From Lagopus muta (lineage: Eukaryota > Chordata > Aves > Galliformes > Phasianidae): 64,000 nt of DNA. The stretch spans positions 33,492,508-33,556,507 of the forward strand of contig NC_064439.1 in the NCBI RefSeq assembly GCF_023343835.1. Direction: 5' to 3'. Shown in pieces: positions 39,976 to 51,412 of the stretch (positions are counted from its first letter, which is position 1; every line of letters starts with the position of its first letter). The notes beneath the pieces were generated by a model. It was not told the DNA's origin. It searched no databases and saw only the letters and a program-made list of their open reading frames with translations. A program made the translations under genes and the position numbers.

Positions 39976-42279
39976 GAGTTACATAACTGCAACCAGAAAT
40001 AAAGGTTTCACTCTATGTGATCACCACACTATACTTCTGGTCCAACAGTATGCATTTGTAAGAGCAGTGCTTATTACTGCTAGTTAGATTTAATTAAGTC
40101 CAAAACAGTGAAGCAGGAAGAACAATGTCTACAATTAAACTAATAAGAGCACCAAGCATTATGGATTTGCAAATGAAGAACTTATGTAAACTGAAAAAAA
40201 CATTTCAACTGCAACCTCAGGTAAAGAACAATATTGCACCATGCCAGTCTAATGAAATCTTAAAACTATTGCAAACTATTTTTTGCTGACTACTTTTACG
40301 GCCTGAAATACAAACACTTTTACTCCGAATGAGGCAGGAGAGAAGATGGCAGAGCTGTAGGTAATTTTTAACACTTTTTACCCTCAGAAATGTAGCTTAC
40401 CGAGGCCACACTTGCAACCTAATTGTCTTGATTTACATGCCTGACAGCTTGGTGGGACAAGCTTTCATGGTAAACTAAGGCACTTCTATTCAGTCAGTCA
40501 CTGCTTGACTTTTTTTCCAGTCAATCCATAAGAGTTTTTTCACCTGAGAGGAGCTAAACAGAGAGGAATCAGAAGAATGGGTTTCCAGGCTTGAGGAGGA
40601 TAACTCAGACTGAGCTTTAAGGACTATCACTTAGTTACTAAAGTCAGAACCCTTGGGGCCAGTTCAGCTATTAGCCCACTTCTGTGAGAAGCAAGTTGAA
40701 ATTCAGATCACAGCAGCATGTCACAAAACCAGGTATAATGCCATAGAGTCACAAGACACAACAGTGAACTCTAATCTTGCCCTATAATGAGGGGAGAATA
40801 TTTGGGCCTATGTCCCTTTTCATGACAGACAATTAGACTGTATAACCACTCACCTTAGCATGTCTCATGTTTTCATCATCACATTAAGCAGGAGTAAGGA
40901 ACAGCTGCTACTGAATGATGTGATCCTCTCCTTCCTGGCTTCTCTTCCCTTCTAACACCTTATCTCCTTAACGCTTGACCAAGTCTCCATGCTGTGTCCA
41001 GTGAAACAGACTAGAAACCTCATCAGTAAACTCAACAGAAAAATCACTGGTCTTCCTCTCTGAAGGAAAGCACCATGTCTTTCACCAGGAATGCCAACTG
41101 AAAAGGCGAAAACACTTTTGAGACTCTAACATTCAGTGGAAGCTCTGAATAATGAAAGAGCCAAGGAAAGTTACTTTCATAAAGCTGAATTTAGCTCTCA
41201 TGTATGCTTATTTCTCTCCCTGAGGCACGTAACAGGCAAAAGGCAAGACTGGTGGGACTAATGGAAAAATGCCTGTTCAAAAATTGTGGTTTGCTCAGTG
41301 AAAACCCATCTCCTTTTTACTACAGTGTCTTCAAGTAAACAAGTCACTCCCTCATCCTTTTGCCAAGAATAGAGGCTTACACAAGATGAAGTTGGGTAAA
41401 CAGGGCTTATCTCATACAAGAATCAGCTTGAGTGAAAAGAGCAACATGTCCTGTAAACTCATCAGCAAGCACCATAAACACTTCTTACTGCCAAATTCAT
41501 GACTGTTCAAAAGAAAAACTTATTTATCTGAAGTCACATAGGGATAGCAAAACTTTGGTCAATAACTATTGACAAATTAGAAAAAAGAAAAAGTCTGAAC
41601 ACTGCAGAACTTTTTTCAGTGTCAGAGACTTTGTTTAGCAGAGCTCCCATTACCAACCCTCCCTTTCCAATCAGCCATTACAAACCTATTTCTCCAGGTC
41701 ACACGTACGTGGTATTACACAGCTTCTGCCCAAGTACTTCATGCAGCATTCTCAACAGCTTTTAGGGGCAGACCAGCTAAGGTTGCCACATCTCAGTGAA
41801 GGTTTGTGGGAGTAAATGCTATTGCTCTATACCATCTGATATATACCATATATATTGCTCTGTGTGGGGAGCAAATGCAGATTTTAACAATGCAGTTGTC
41901 AATTTGTTCATGTATGAAATATGGAAAATACAGTAATTCATAAACATTATGGCTCTCAAATATAGAAAAAACTCTGAAATTCTTTCAAAACTCAGTAAAG
42001 TGTTACAGGCTGTATCTTACCTTCATTTTCAAATGCATCCATGTAATAAGGTATATTGATAGACTTTTTAATAAACACATACTAGGGTAGAACAAAAAGG
42101 AAAACTTATCCATGAGGATACAAAAAGCTGAACTAAGTTACTTTTAGGGGGCACAAATGAAGAATTCACTACTCGCTACCTACAAGAAGAAAAGAAGGTC
42201 ATATACTAAATAGTGCAGAGCTCAATATCTACACCAAATGACAGTGAAGAGTTTTAAAGAGAAAGTGGAATTAAATTAC

Positions 42280-42360
42280 CAGCAATTCATGGTTGCATTT
42301 GCCATCCCACCAAGGGTATGTAAAAAACCTGGACCAGAAACTACAAGACATACTCCCGGC
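42280..42360 (-). CDS. HACL1: HACL1 exon 4
   Basis: 81 nt: acceptor TGTCCAG|G, donor TGCTG|GTAATT. It encodes [20 protein letters not shown] then NATMNC and part of Trp. This is the SGPG loop and Gly-rich helix of the PYR domain. Confidence 0.93.
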
Positions 42361-43598
42361 CTGGACAGAAAAATAAAAAAGAAAGAAAAAAGGAAAGTGA
42401 GTACAGTAAACATCCAATTAATCACAAACAAAAATTAGTAAGATGTTGAAAAATAAGATATTAAAGTTCTATTCATGTTGTCAAAATGCATGAACAACGT
42501 GGGATTTGTAGGAAGGACTAATAATGCAATCAGAAATTATTTATCTTTACCAGTGTAAATAAACAAGCAAGGGAACAGTTGTCACGTGCTACCCACAGAC
42601 AGGTCCAAAACATATGGTGGCTTATCATACTTAGCATTGTGATTATGCAGCATGATTATTGTTTTTTTTATTTAATGCCTATGTGGAATTCGGTAAGCCA
42701 CCTAAGTTGTCTCAACTCCACTTAAGCACTGGGTATCAACAAAAAGAGCTCACGAGGAGAGAGAAGGATCTGACTCAAAGCAAACTTTATTATAGTCTAA
42801 ATCAAGCACAGGCATGTCTTATTCCAGATAAAGAGATAAAAATCATCATTCTTAATTACTGGGCATTTTCCAACAGTCCTGTGGGCTATGTAGATATGAG
42901 AATAAGAAAAAAAGAAAAGCTTATTTCTAGAGGATTATTGAAAGGAAGAAAAACCTCAAAACAGTTCTAATACTTGCAGATAGGAAAAGGATTGATCATC
43001 TGCATCAAGTCTGCATTTGTAAATGCACACCAGTTGCTGACTTCAGGAAAAAATCCATAGGATACTCAAACAGCAATGCCCTTTATTTCACGGGCCACAG
43101 AATGCTTCCCAGCAGTGTTAAGAGCAAAATGCAGGAGAAGAGGAAAATCCAGCATTTCTTGTCAGGAGAAGCACATGATAAACAGGCAACCATGTAATTA
43201 GTCTCTGTATCAACAAGGTGTTTGTTGAGTGATACGACAAGACTAAGATATGGCAGAGCAAGTCTACCAAGTTGCAACAAACAATGGCTGTTAGTTCTGC
43301 CCTTCATAGAGCAGTGTTAAACTACTCATAAGAAACCAGAAGAGAAAAATTTAAGGCACTTATAAGATTCACAGCATTACACGAGTTTTAGCATCTCTTT
43401 GTTCCTGCCCTGAATCGTACCAATAGAAATACTGATAACTGTATTGACAAATAGTTTAAAACTGATGTTTCATTTTAATTGTTCTACATCTGCACACACT
43501 AAAAAAAACCCAACTCCAAACCAAGCTTCTGTTGAATATAATATAGTTGATATGATACAAATTATATCATTATAAATGTTGATAAACATAGAATTTAC

Positions 43599-43639
43599 CT
43601 GCCAGTCAAATATCCAACAGCAGATGCAGTGTAACAAGC
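43599..43639 (-). CDS. HACL1: HACL1 exon 3
   Basis: 41 nt: acceptor CCCATAG|GCT, donor GGCAG|GTAAAT. It encodes ACYTASAVGYLTG plus two bases of an Arg codon. Confidence 0.93.
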
Positions 43640-43817
43640 CTATGGGAAATATTGTGGAGTTATACAGTTATTATTAACACATGCACATTTCATGGTATGT
43701 AAATAACATTCAACAGCAGTACTGAAATTAAGCAAGTAAAGATGTTTCCCTGATAATTACAGCTTAAATAGAATTCCAAGCAGCCCTTTGCCCTTCCCTT
43801 TACAAAGATGTGCTTAC

Positions 43818-43880
43818 AGAATCATTGAATATCTCAGGTTGGAAGGGACACTACAGACCATCAAGTCCATTAACCTTAAA
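43818..43880 (-). mobile_element. CR1 LINE 3' tip in HACL1 intron 2
   Basis: CAGAATCATTGAATATCTCA then GGTTGGAAGGGACACTACAG. About 60 bp of a CR1 3' end. Confidence 0.75.
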
Positions 43881-45511
43881 ATTAACATGAGCAAGAAATG
43901 CAGGTAGAACAGATACAGGCACTGGACTTCAAATTTGAAACCGCTCATGTTAACACTGGGTTTGAAAGATAGCCAAAGCAGAGGATTGCTGTTCTTAGAC
44001 AAGGAGGGTTTAATTAAATACTAGCCTGTTTTCAACTCAAATACAAGTAAACTAACATAACGTAACTAGTAAACTAGATTTAAGTGTTTTTGTACACACT
44101 GGTCCAGTAAAAACAATACTGCCATGTCAAGGAGCAGCCCTGCAGCCCCTTATGCTAAATGTACTGGGATTGGCAGTAGGACTTCCAATCAGTGTTGCAA
44201 AATCTTGCTGCACCAACCTGAGCTTCACGCTTAGTACGTGATGTCAGATTCTGTTACAATGAACAGATTAATTACAGGCCTTGAAAATATGGCCTTTCAA
44301 TCTACAGGTTGAAAGCAGAGGTCCCAGAATAGTAAACAACTGTGCTGATGGCCAATTACTGGCCAATGCAGAAGTGCTGCTTTGAGAGCTGGGGAGGCTG
44401 TGCTTTTGCTTTAGAAAAAGTGTCAGTGCCTCAGCTTGGGAAAATAAAAGCCAGCAAAACAGACCAAAAAAACCCAGATGTTTAACAGGGAAGGCACCTG
44501 CCCTGACCTGAGAAACACCCATCCAGTACTGCACTGTCCATAGTCCAGACAGGAAGACCAAGGGTTCTAAACTGTTCAAAGGCTGAAAGATTGTACAAAA
44601 TGAGATCGTGAATCCAATGGGGGTTGAAAACAGAGGTCTGTTTTGCTTCCTTCCTTTTACTGGAAGATTCTCAAGAATTCTCAAGATTCTGCCAATCCTT
44701 GGCAGCTATGAGCATCTGCACTAGCTACAGTATATTGGATACTCATGACATAAATAGGATATGATTCTCAAAATCAGACTGCTTTAAGTATCTAGTGATA
44801 ACTATTGTTAAAGAGGTAAACATTACCAATGTGTGTTAATGAATAGTTTTTTTTTTTTTTTTTTTTTTAAGTTTAAAACTAACCTATCAATCTTCTGAAT
44901 CTATCACAGCAATCTGTAATTACTCAGGCAAAGACTCACGCCCCTACTGAGTTGCAACATAACCACCCAGTGTTCAAGGGCCAAGTGGGACATGAGTTAA
45001 ACTACTACTAGCACATACGTACCATGTTGCAGGCCACGGGAGATTAGCTGCAGATAATTGACAGTGTCAACGAGCTTTCAACTTCATGCTTTAGTCTGAT
45101 ATTTCTAATCTAACAGTTTATTCTGCAAATGTGCTTTTGCTACAGCTAGTCTTAAAATGAGGTGTGCATCTGATTTCCATACATCTCAGATTACAGACAT
45201 CTACCTTTACCTACACAGGAAGCACATAGCTGTACACACAAGCACCACAACAGTACAACTAACAAACTTGGACAACTAGAACTATGATGCATAAATATTA
45301 AATGTACATTGAATATATTGTGTGTACAAGGATCTTGCTCTCTTCACTGCCAAAGTCTCCACTGAGGACAATCAAGAAAACAAAAACCATCACAAGATGC
45401 CATTAAAGAAATCTCAACATTTTGACACTACAACAAGTCTTTGTAATATTGTTCTTCCCCTAAGCAAAAATATCTCACTATTTACTGGAAGTAAATGGAA
45501 TATTTTTGCTG

Positions 45512-45710
45512 AGAGTAGTGAGGTGCTAGAACAGGCTGCCCAGAAAGGTTGTGGATACCCCATCCCCGGAGATATTTAAGGCCAGGTTGGATGGAGCCCT
45601 GGCAATCTCATCTAGCAGCTTGCATCCCTGCCCAAGGTGGGGGGGGGTTGGGACTTGATGATCCTCGATGTCCCTTCCAACCCAAGCCATTCTATGATTC
45701 TATGATTTAT
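45512..45710 (+). mobile_element. CR1 LINE 3' fragment in HACL1 intron 2, opposite orientation
   Basis: Ends in CATTCTATGATTCTATGATT, the intact CR1 3' terminus on the plus strand. It is preceded by GGCCAGGTTGGATGGAGCCC and GGACTTGATGATCCTCGATG. It is the only clear plus-strand CR1 in the window and contains a G10 tract near 45640-45649. Confidence 0.94.
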
Positions 45711-46358
45711 AGAGAAAGATGTTTCTTGTCTTCTTTGTTCTCAGAAAATAGTCTAATAAGCAGTGATAAGTAGGAAAGCATCTAATTTGGCAGTGCAGAG
45801 CAATCTTCTCTGTTAATTACAGACACTACTACTAAACTAATTTTAATCATGTTAATAACTAAAACTGAAGTTAGAATAGCTGCAAAAAGACCTATGGGAA
45901 TATAAAGAATATCAAATTCCTAATCCTTCAAAGGAACCAAATGTACCTTTAAAACATGACAGTATGTATTTGCCTCTCTCATGTTAGAGACTGATTCTTC
46001 CACGTAGAGGCACATATTCCTCTCCTGGTCCTCACACTCATTAATATAACAATGCTGGGGTTAGACAGCAGAAAGACACAGCTCACGGCCACTTGGTTCA
46101 GGAGAGAAAGAAATGTTTTGTTCTCTGCCGCCAGCTAAGGAAGACTGACAAGAGCAGAGGTGAAAATCGAAGCATGGAAAGCTGGCAGGTCATCTGTGGG
46201 CCATCCAGGAGCGATCTATGAGCAATTCTTGAAAGCCAGGTATAAACTTGATGTTGCTGGGAAATAAAACAAAAACCAAACGCAAAACCAGCGTCATGCC
46301 ATCAAAACAGTCCCTGCGGCTAACTCGTGACACCTGGGATCTAAGCTGGCATACTTAC

Positions 46359-46463
46359 AGCCTGCTCGTTTCTCATCCCTATGTACTTGATTCCAGCTGC
46401 CTGTGCCGCGACTGCCACCTCAGTGATCGGAATACCGACAACGCCGAACATGTACTCGATATT
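46359..46463 (-). CDS. HACL1: HACL1 exon 2: ThDP PYR domain with catalytic Glu
   Basis: 105 nt, phase 0: acceptor GTTCTAG|AAT, donor CAGGCT|GTAAGT. It encodes 35 residues including [10 protein letters not shown] and the terminal GMRNEQA. The Glu of NEQA activates the cofactor in this family. It is only about 85 nt downstream of exon 1. Confidence 0.95.
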
Positions 46464-46548
46464 CTAGAACGGAAACGTTAGAGATCAGAACGACTCCGAA
46501 AAGACGGCTTAGAAAGCATAAGCGCCAAGCATAAGTCCACGCTCTTAC

Positions 46549-46599
46549 TTGCGCCCTGAGAGCCTCAGCGATAAGCTGAGCGCCGCTGAGCTCCTCCAT
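46549..46599 (-). CDS. HACL1: HACL1 exon 1
   Basis: ATG at 46599-46597 in context GCAGCATGG; donor GCGCAA|GTAAGA. It encodes MEELSGAQLIAEALRAQ (17 residues), matching the VSGAKVIAQALKTQ region of human HACL1. The frame stays open upstream for 21 codons but without an ATG, so this start is preferred. It lies in the CpG-rich promoter block. Confidence 0.9.
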
Positions 46600-47110
46600 G
46601 CTGCCGCTCCGACACAGCAGGAAGACGGAGCGCCGCAGGCCGCGCGGTGACCGGTAAGCCACCCAGCCAATGAGGCAGCGGAGGAGGCGGGATTAAAGGA
46701 GACGAGTCTCCGCCTCTCACCCAGCGGGCGGGCGGTGAGAGGGCTCCTATTGGCTAGAGCAGGCACCCAATCAGAGGGCGGGAGACGGCCGCCGCCTCGC
46801 GCGGCCGTACCGGCAGGGGGCGACTGCAGCGCGTCGCGTGCGCGACCGTTAAACGGCAGCGCCAAGGGGCGGAGCTGAGCTGTGGCGCGGAGCGGGGCGG
46901 AGGACAGGTGGGTTGGGGTGCGGGGCTCCCCGTTGCCGTGCTCGTGAGGAGAAGCGTAGGTATAGAGCGAGGCCCTGCTTGGCGTGCCCTGCCCACCGCG
47001 TAACCGGTGCTGCTGGCTTCGTACGGTCCTGCAGTGATGCGGCGTGCGCTGCCGGTGCCGCCGTCCCGGCCTGCTGTGGCCCAGCATGGCAGCGCTGAGT
47101 CCGGCCGTGG
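46600..47110. promoter_or_regulatory. Bidirectional CpG-island promoter, HACL1 / BTD
   Basis: About 500 bp of GC- and CpG-rich DNA between the minus-strand HACL1 start and the plus-strand BTD gene. It has CCAAT boxes at 46667-46671 (plus), 46749-46753 (minus, as ATTGG) and 46767-46771 (plus). GC boxes occur near 46724-46734 (CGGGCGGGCGG), 46774-46784 (GAGGGCGGGAG), 46865-46873 and 46890-46900. There is no TATA box. Multiple NF-Y and Sp1 sites between divergent starts are typical of housekeeping bidirectional promoters. A BTD 5' non-coding exon probably starts here; donor candidates are CAG|GTGGGT (46908/46909) and GTGG|GTAAAA (47110/47111). Confidence 0.8.
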
Positions 47111-50100
47111 GTAAAAGGCAAGAAGCCAGAGCGAGGTTACGTAACCTGTTACCTACTGAACGAACGCTTAGCAGGAATGGAAGCGGGAGGCGTGCTTACA
47201 CCGAGCTGTGACAGCGTTGCGTTGCCAAAAGAAAAACACCATAAAAACACGTAATTAAGTGTTAAGAGATAGCAGGGGATTCAGAATCAGCGGATGGGAG
47301 GAGTCAGTGGGGAAAGAAAAAGGTTAGTGGCAGATCGGTCACTTCTTTAGATCCACGTTTGTGTGCTTGTGTAGCTGTGTGGAGGCTGCTCTGAAAGTAA
47401 TGCCTCCTATTTTACGATGTTGCCCAGCGATGTCAGAGGTGGATGTTGGTGGTATGGCAGCAGAAGTTGAGCTTTCCCACCAATATTCCATTCCATGTTG
47501 TTGCCATGTGACAGATGGCAGCACAGGGGCAGCCTGACGAATAGCATCTGACATGGAAGTGTGGATGAAGTGAAGGCGTGGAATTGAATTCCCCCATGCG
47601 GGAAAAATGGCACCCATTGACATTGATCAGTGCTTGTTGAACGTTTTTAGAGACCAACCAGTGGATGCAAGCACGGTGAGGCAGTGCTGGTGTGTTTCAG
47701 CAGCAGGTCACTGTAAGATATTATTCTGTTAACTTCTGTGTCTCAAAGCTTGCTGGGGACACAGATGGACTCGCCTCTACTGGTGGAGACTTTATTCAGC
47801 ATGGCATGCAGGCTCTTGTTCGTCACTGTTGATAATGCACTGCTTGTGGTGATGACTATGTTGAAAAAAGTGGTTTTTCTTGGTGTGGTTTTTTTTTTTC
47901 TTTTTTTTCCTAGCTGATAATCCGCTCAAATAATTTTAATGTGCTCTTTGTTGTATGGAAATGAATAGGAGGCATTACTTTTGGAGCAACCTATGCATGA
48001 ACATCAGCAACATTGCAGAACTTGTGAGCATAATTTAACTGAAAAAAATACTTTTATTTCTTAGCAAAGTCAGTACCTTGCCTGGTAGTTATCACTGTTA
48101 CTACGGCTTACCAGGCATTTGCTGTTATTCACTTAAGAGGACTTGGATGAGTGCTGCTTCCCAGTCTGTTAGATTCTTCTAATTATAAAAGTGCTGAGAA
48201 GCAGAGTGTACATTGCTTTGCTCTGTGCATAGATCTGTGTGTGTTGAGAGTTGGCAAACTGGTAAGTTTCCAAAGTCATTGTAGAACTGGTGTCTGGGTG
48301 CTGCACTTTCTCACTGTGCTGAGAGTGATGGTTCTGGTAGATTCAATAGAAAAGCATCCCATGCTGTAACCAGGGGAAACATTGTTATGAATTAGCATCA
48401 TGAACTTAAACAGCAGCCTTCCTACCTTTTGTGTATAGTGCTGTAATGAATATACTGCAACTGCGTGCTGGTAATACTGCTACGAAATAGCTGCAGGTGG
48501 GTTTGTAAGGTGATCGTACTGAAGCACAGCTGCCAGGCAAGAGATTGTGTAAATTACAGGAGCGGGGAAAAGAAATAAAATTATAAAGCATTTTAGGTTA
48601 TTAATTTTTTTTTTTTTTTTTTTTTGAGTTGTGACTCAGGTGAGCTGACAGCTCTGTAGGTCCTAAACAAATTATCCTCTCTTAAGGGAAAGGATTTGTT
48701 AGATAGCATAGTGTTTTCCATTAGGGAAATAAAAAATATTTCACTAGGAAGCCTGGAGAATTCTCACTTTTCAGCCATGGTTTATTTTCTGGTTGTTGGA
48801 AACATTTGAGATACCGATGTGAACCCCTTCTTTTTTGATGCCCTGTTAATGTTCTGTGTCGGTATGTTTGGCTTATAAGACATATCTAATACATTGCAAT
48901 TCAATCCTGTGTTCTGAAACTCTGCACGTTTGTCCATTGCTAGTAGAGAAAAATTCTAATTACATCTTAGTTGACAGTTTTGTTAAGGAATGGCTGATGT
49001 GAACCCATTCCTGTCCTAAATAGGCATTTTGGCTCTGAAGGGATGTCAGATAGAAAAGATAGTTTTGTCACTGAAGTCCAACAATGTGTTTATTTTCATT
49101 GGCTTCCATAACAGTGAGAGGCTTTCTCTCTACTACTCCCTGCTACTGCTTTATATGTTTTCTTGCACCTGGGTATTGCTAAATGCTGATCAGATTTCAT
49201 TAGCAAAGCAGAGAGTTGAGCAGGACAAAGCTGGAGCCTCAGGTTTTGATGTCAGTCCCCCTAAGTACTCCTTTCCTTGAGGAGTGCATTGTAGAATAGC
49301 AAGAGGAACTTACTGTACATTGCTGTCAGAACTATTCATATAAATGAAGTATTCTTAACACAACTGTTTCCAGAGATGCCAGTGCTGTATTCTATTTTGA
49401 TGCTGCTTTAGGTAACTTGAAGTTCACTGCTGAAGTCATGTATATATGGGCACACAGTCAAAGGTCAAGAAAAACAAACATAAGGTTGAGCTTAGAGGCA
49501 CTGAATCGCTAAGTCACACCTGGACCCGGACAGGCATTACTGCATACTAGAATGTTTTCCTTACGCAAACAAATCTGTTGCCTAATCACAAAGGTTTTGG
49601 TTTCCCTGTGTACACAGGTTGTGTTGCTCTCAAACGAGCTCATGGAAATGACCAGGTGGTTTAAATTGAAATGTTACTTAGCAGATGCTTTCTGAATGGA
49701 TTCCTGCACACTTCAAATTGCTCACTGCTGAATACTGGTCAAGTTGGCTTTTAGGAAAAATGAGGGGAAAAAAAAAAACAAACAAAGAAAGAAAAACTAT
49801 ACCAGTATTGAGGATTGATTATTACCTGCCTTTCATTCTGGAATTGAAGCTAGTGTGCCTGCACTTCTTTTTTTTTAAGTAGAAAACTACTTTTGATGTG
49901 ACATGAATAAGAGTAAAAGTGGGAGCAGTTTAAGACTGGTCTCTGTTTCCATTGAACTCCTCCCAGTGAGAGCTAGAGAAAGCTTGTCATATTTGCTTTG
50001 GAACAGTCAGGGTGCTGTGGGTCACAAGGATTGAAAAACACAGTATTTTAGCACATTCTTTCCTGGATTAGTGTTACCAAAAAAGAAATACATCTAAAAA

Positions 50101-51177
50101 GTTGGTAATTGATCTTGAATACTGGAGGCCATCACTATCTAACATCAGCACATCTCTCCTTCGTGCTCTTACATCTCTGGTGATATCCAACATTTAAGTT
50201 CTTAATGCTACTTAACGCAGGTAACAAATACTGAACTCTCATTAATCTTATGTGTAAGTACAGGATGCAGTCAGGGTGTCAAAAAGGCTACATGGGGAGC
50301 CCATATCGGAGAGGGTGCCCCAGCCTTCCAGGTTGTGTAATTCTTCATTTGTTTCTGCTGCTCAGCCTCTGAAGTTTGGAGCATAAAGGGATTTCTCCAG
50401 TGTGTTCTTTTTAAGGAAGCTGCTATTGAGGTCTGGGGAATCAAACCATGTGGGAAAAGAATTAAATCTAAGAAAAGCTCAGTAATGCAACTTTTTTGCA
50501 TTTTGTTTGGATTCTTGCTTTGTTGTTGTTATCAGAAAGTGTGTTACCTTACCTGTCTGCGCTGTGCAGGAGGAATGTGGATCTGAATTGCACTCAGCAT
50601 TTTTATAGATGTTGGAAAAAAGCCAAATGAATCTATTTATCACTTGTGCAGAGCGAGAATAAAATGAAAATTTGGAATCCATCAGGACAGCCATTCCTGT
50701 GATAGAAAAACAGATAAATGCAGTAGTTTCAAATTTTTTTTTGGCAGTTATCTAAATGGTAAAATGGTATGTGCTGTTACTTGTCTCCTAAATACCGCGT
50801 TCAAGTCATTTTAGGAATTGCTACTTGTAAACCACCACCCTTACCAGCTGGGGGAGGAAGCGCACATTTGTGAGCTGCTTTTAGCTTTTCCCAGAGATAT
50901 TTTGTTACGTGGTGCAATAGATCTATAGACAAACAAGAACTAAAGGGAGATCAAGCAAGGAGACAGTGCAACTATACATGTAGCAAAAAGCAGTTAGAGT
51001 GAAGTTCTGTCAATACACAGTATGCACGTCTTTGGTCAGGAATTTGAAAACAACACGCTCAGTTCAAACACTGCAGAGTCTCAGTTACAGTCCATATTTA
51101 ATATTAAATTTAAATTCCTGGCACGAGTTGTCACTGAAGCTCTCCCCTCCACACCTGTTTGGGTTTTTTTGCTCTAG
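47111..51177 (+). other. Presumed first intron of BTD
   Basis: Runs from the CpG island to the first BTD coding exon. It contains a mariner with both ends (47383-47992) and T tracts near 48606-48625. No further gene is recognised. The exact 5' boundary depends on an unidentified non-coding exon. Confidence 0.6.
47383..47992 (+). mobile_element. Mariner (Galluhop-like) DNA transposon, internally deleted, both ends present
   Basis: The left end AGGCTGCTCTGAAAGTAATG and the right end (minus strand) AGGTTGCTCCAAAAGTAATG form inverted repeats of about 29 bp that both continue CCTCCTATT. Inside, GTTTTTAGAGACCAACCAGT and GATGCAAGCACGGTGAGGCA keep a decayed start of a mariner transposase on the plus strand. 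At about 610 bp it is roughly half the expected full length and has lost the catalytic region. The TA target duplication is visible only on the right. Confidence 0.88.
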
Positions 51178-51181
51178 ATTT

Positions 51182-51412
51182 ATGGCACACGACATGGTGG
51201 ATCTGTGCTGGAAGCTGTCTGTCTGCTTTTTCTGCTATCAAGTTGTCTCAGGAAGAGTTAAGCAGGAGGCACGTTACGTGGCTGCTGTGTATGAACATGA
51301 GTCCATCCTGAGTCCTAACCCAACAGCCCTCACTGATCGACGGTCTGCGCTGGAACTCATGGGCAGAAACCTGGACATCTATGACCAGCAAGTTGCGGCT
51401 GCTGCAAGACAG
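51182..51412 (+). CDS. BTD: BTD first coding exon: signal peptide and start of the nitrilase domain
   Basis: The exon starts at 51178 after the acceptor TTTTTTTGCTCTAG|. The first ATG is at 51182 (MAHDM) and a second in-frame ATG is at 51194 ([14 protein letters not shown]). It encodes 77 residues containing [16 protein letters not shown] and [15 protein letters not shown], and ends at AGACAG|GTAGTG. The hydrophobic start resembles human MSGARSKLALFLCG, so a longer N-terminus from an upstream exon is possible but not needed. Confidence 0.92.

Larger units (their letters stand above)
28385..46599 (-). other. HACL1: HACL1 gene, complete (2-hydroxyacyl-CoA lyase 1); overview
   Basis: HACL1 is a thiamine-diphosphate enzyme of peroxisomal alpha-oxidation. 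It splits 2-hydroxyphytanoyl-CoA and other 2-hydroxyacyl-CoAs into a shortened aldehyde and formyl-CoA. Seventeen coding exons on the minus strand sum to 1,707 nt (568 residues plus stop) with every phase consistent; human HACL1 is about 578 residues, also in 17 coding exons as I recall. Key features are the PYR-domain catalytic Glu in MRNEQA (residue 50), the central domain from about 190 to 350, and the ThDP/Mg motif GDS (444-446) to NNN (471-473). The C-terminus is TRSNL, a PTS1-type signal. Introns carry CR1 and mariner fragments but no other gene. The promoter is shared head-to-head with BTD. Confidence 0.96.

Noticed and set aside
46600..46662. Arg-rich in-frame N-terminal extension of HACL1 resembling a mitochondrial presequence
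   Set aside because: The extension begins with GTG, not ATG, and overlaps the promoter-proximal region. The ATG at 46599 is in a better context and fits the family.
46545..47087. Long minus-strand open frame (180 codons) across the CpG island
   Set aside because: Its frame differs from HACL1, its composition is Arg/Pro/Ala-rich as expected for random GC-rich DNA, and it overlaps the promoter with its CCAAT and GC boxes. No family motif.
47339..47657. Three overlapping minus-strand open frames
   Set aside because: They lie antisense to the mariner remnant; chance frames within a transposon.
50999..51181. Extending BTD upstream through the open frame before 51182
   Set aside because: A strong polypyrimidine tract and CTCTAG acceptor end at 51177, so the upstream codons are intron.
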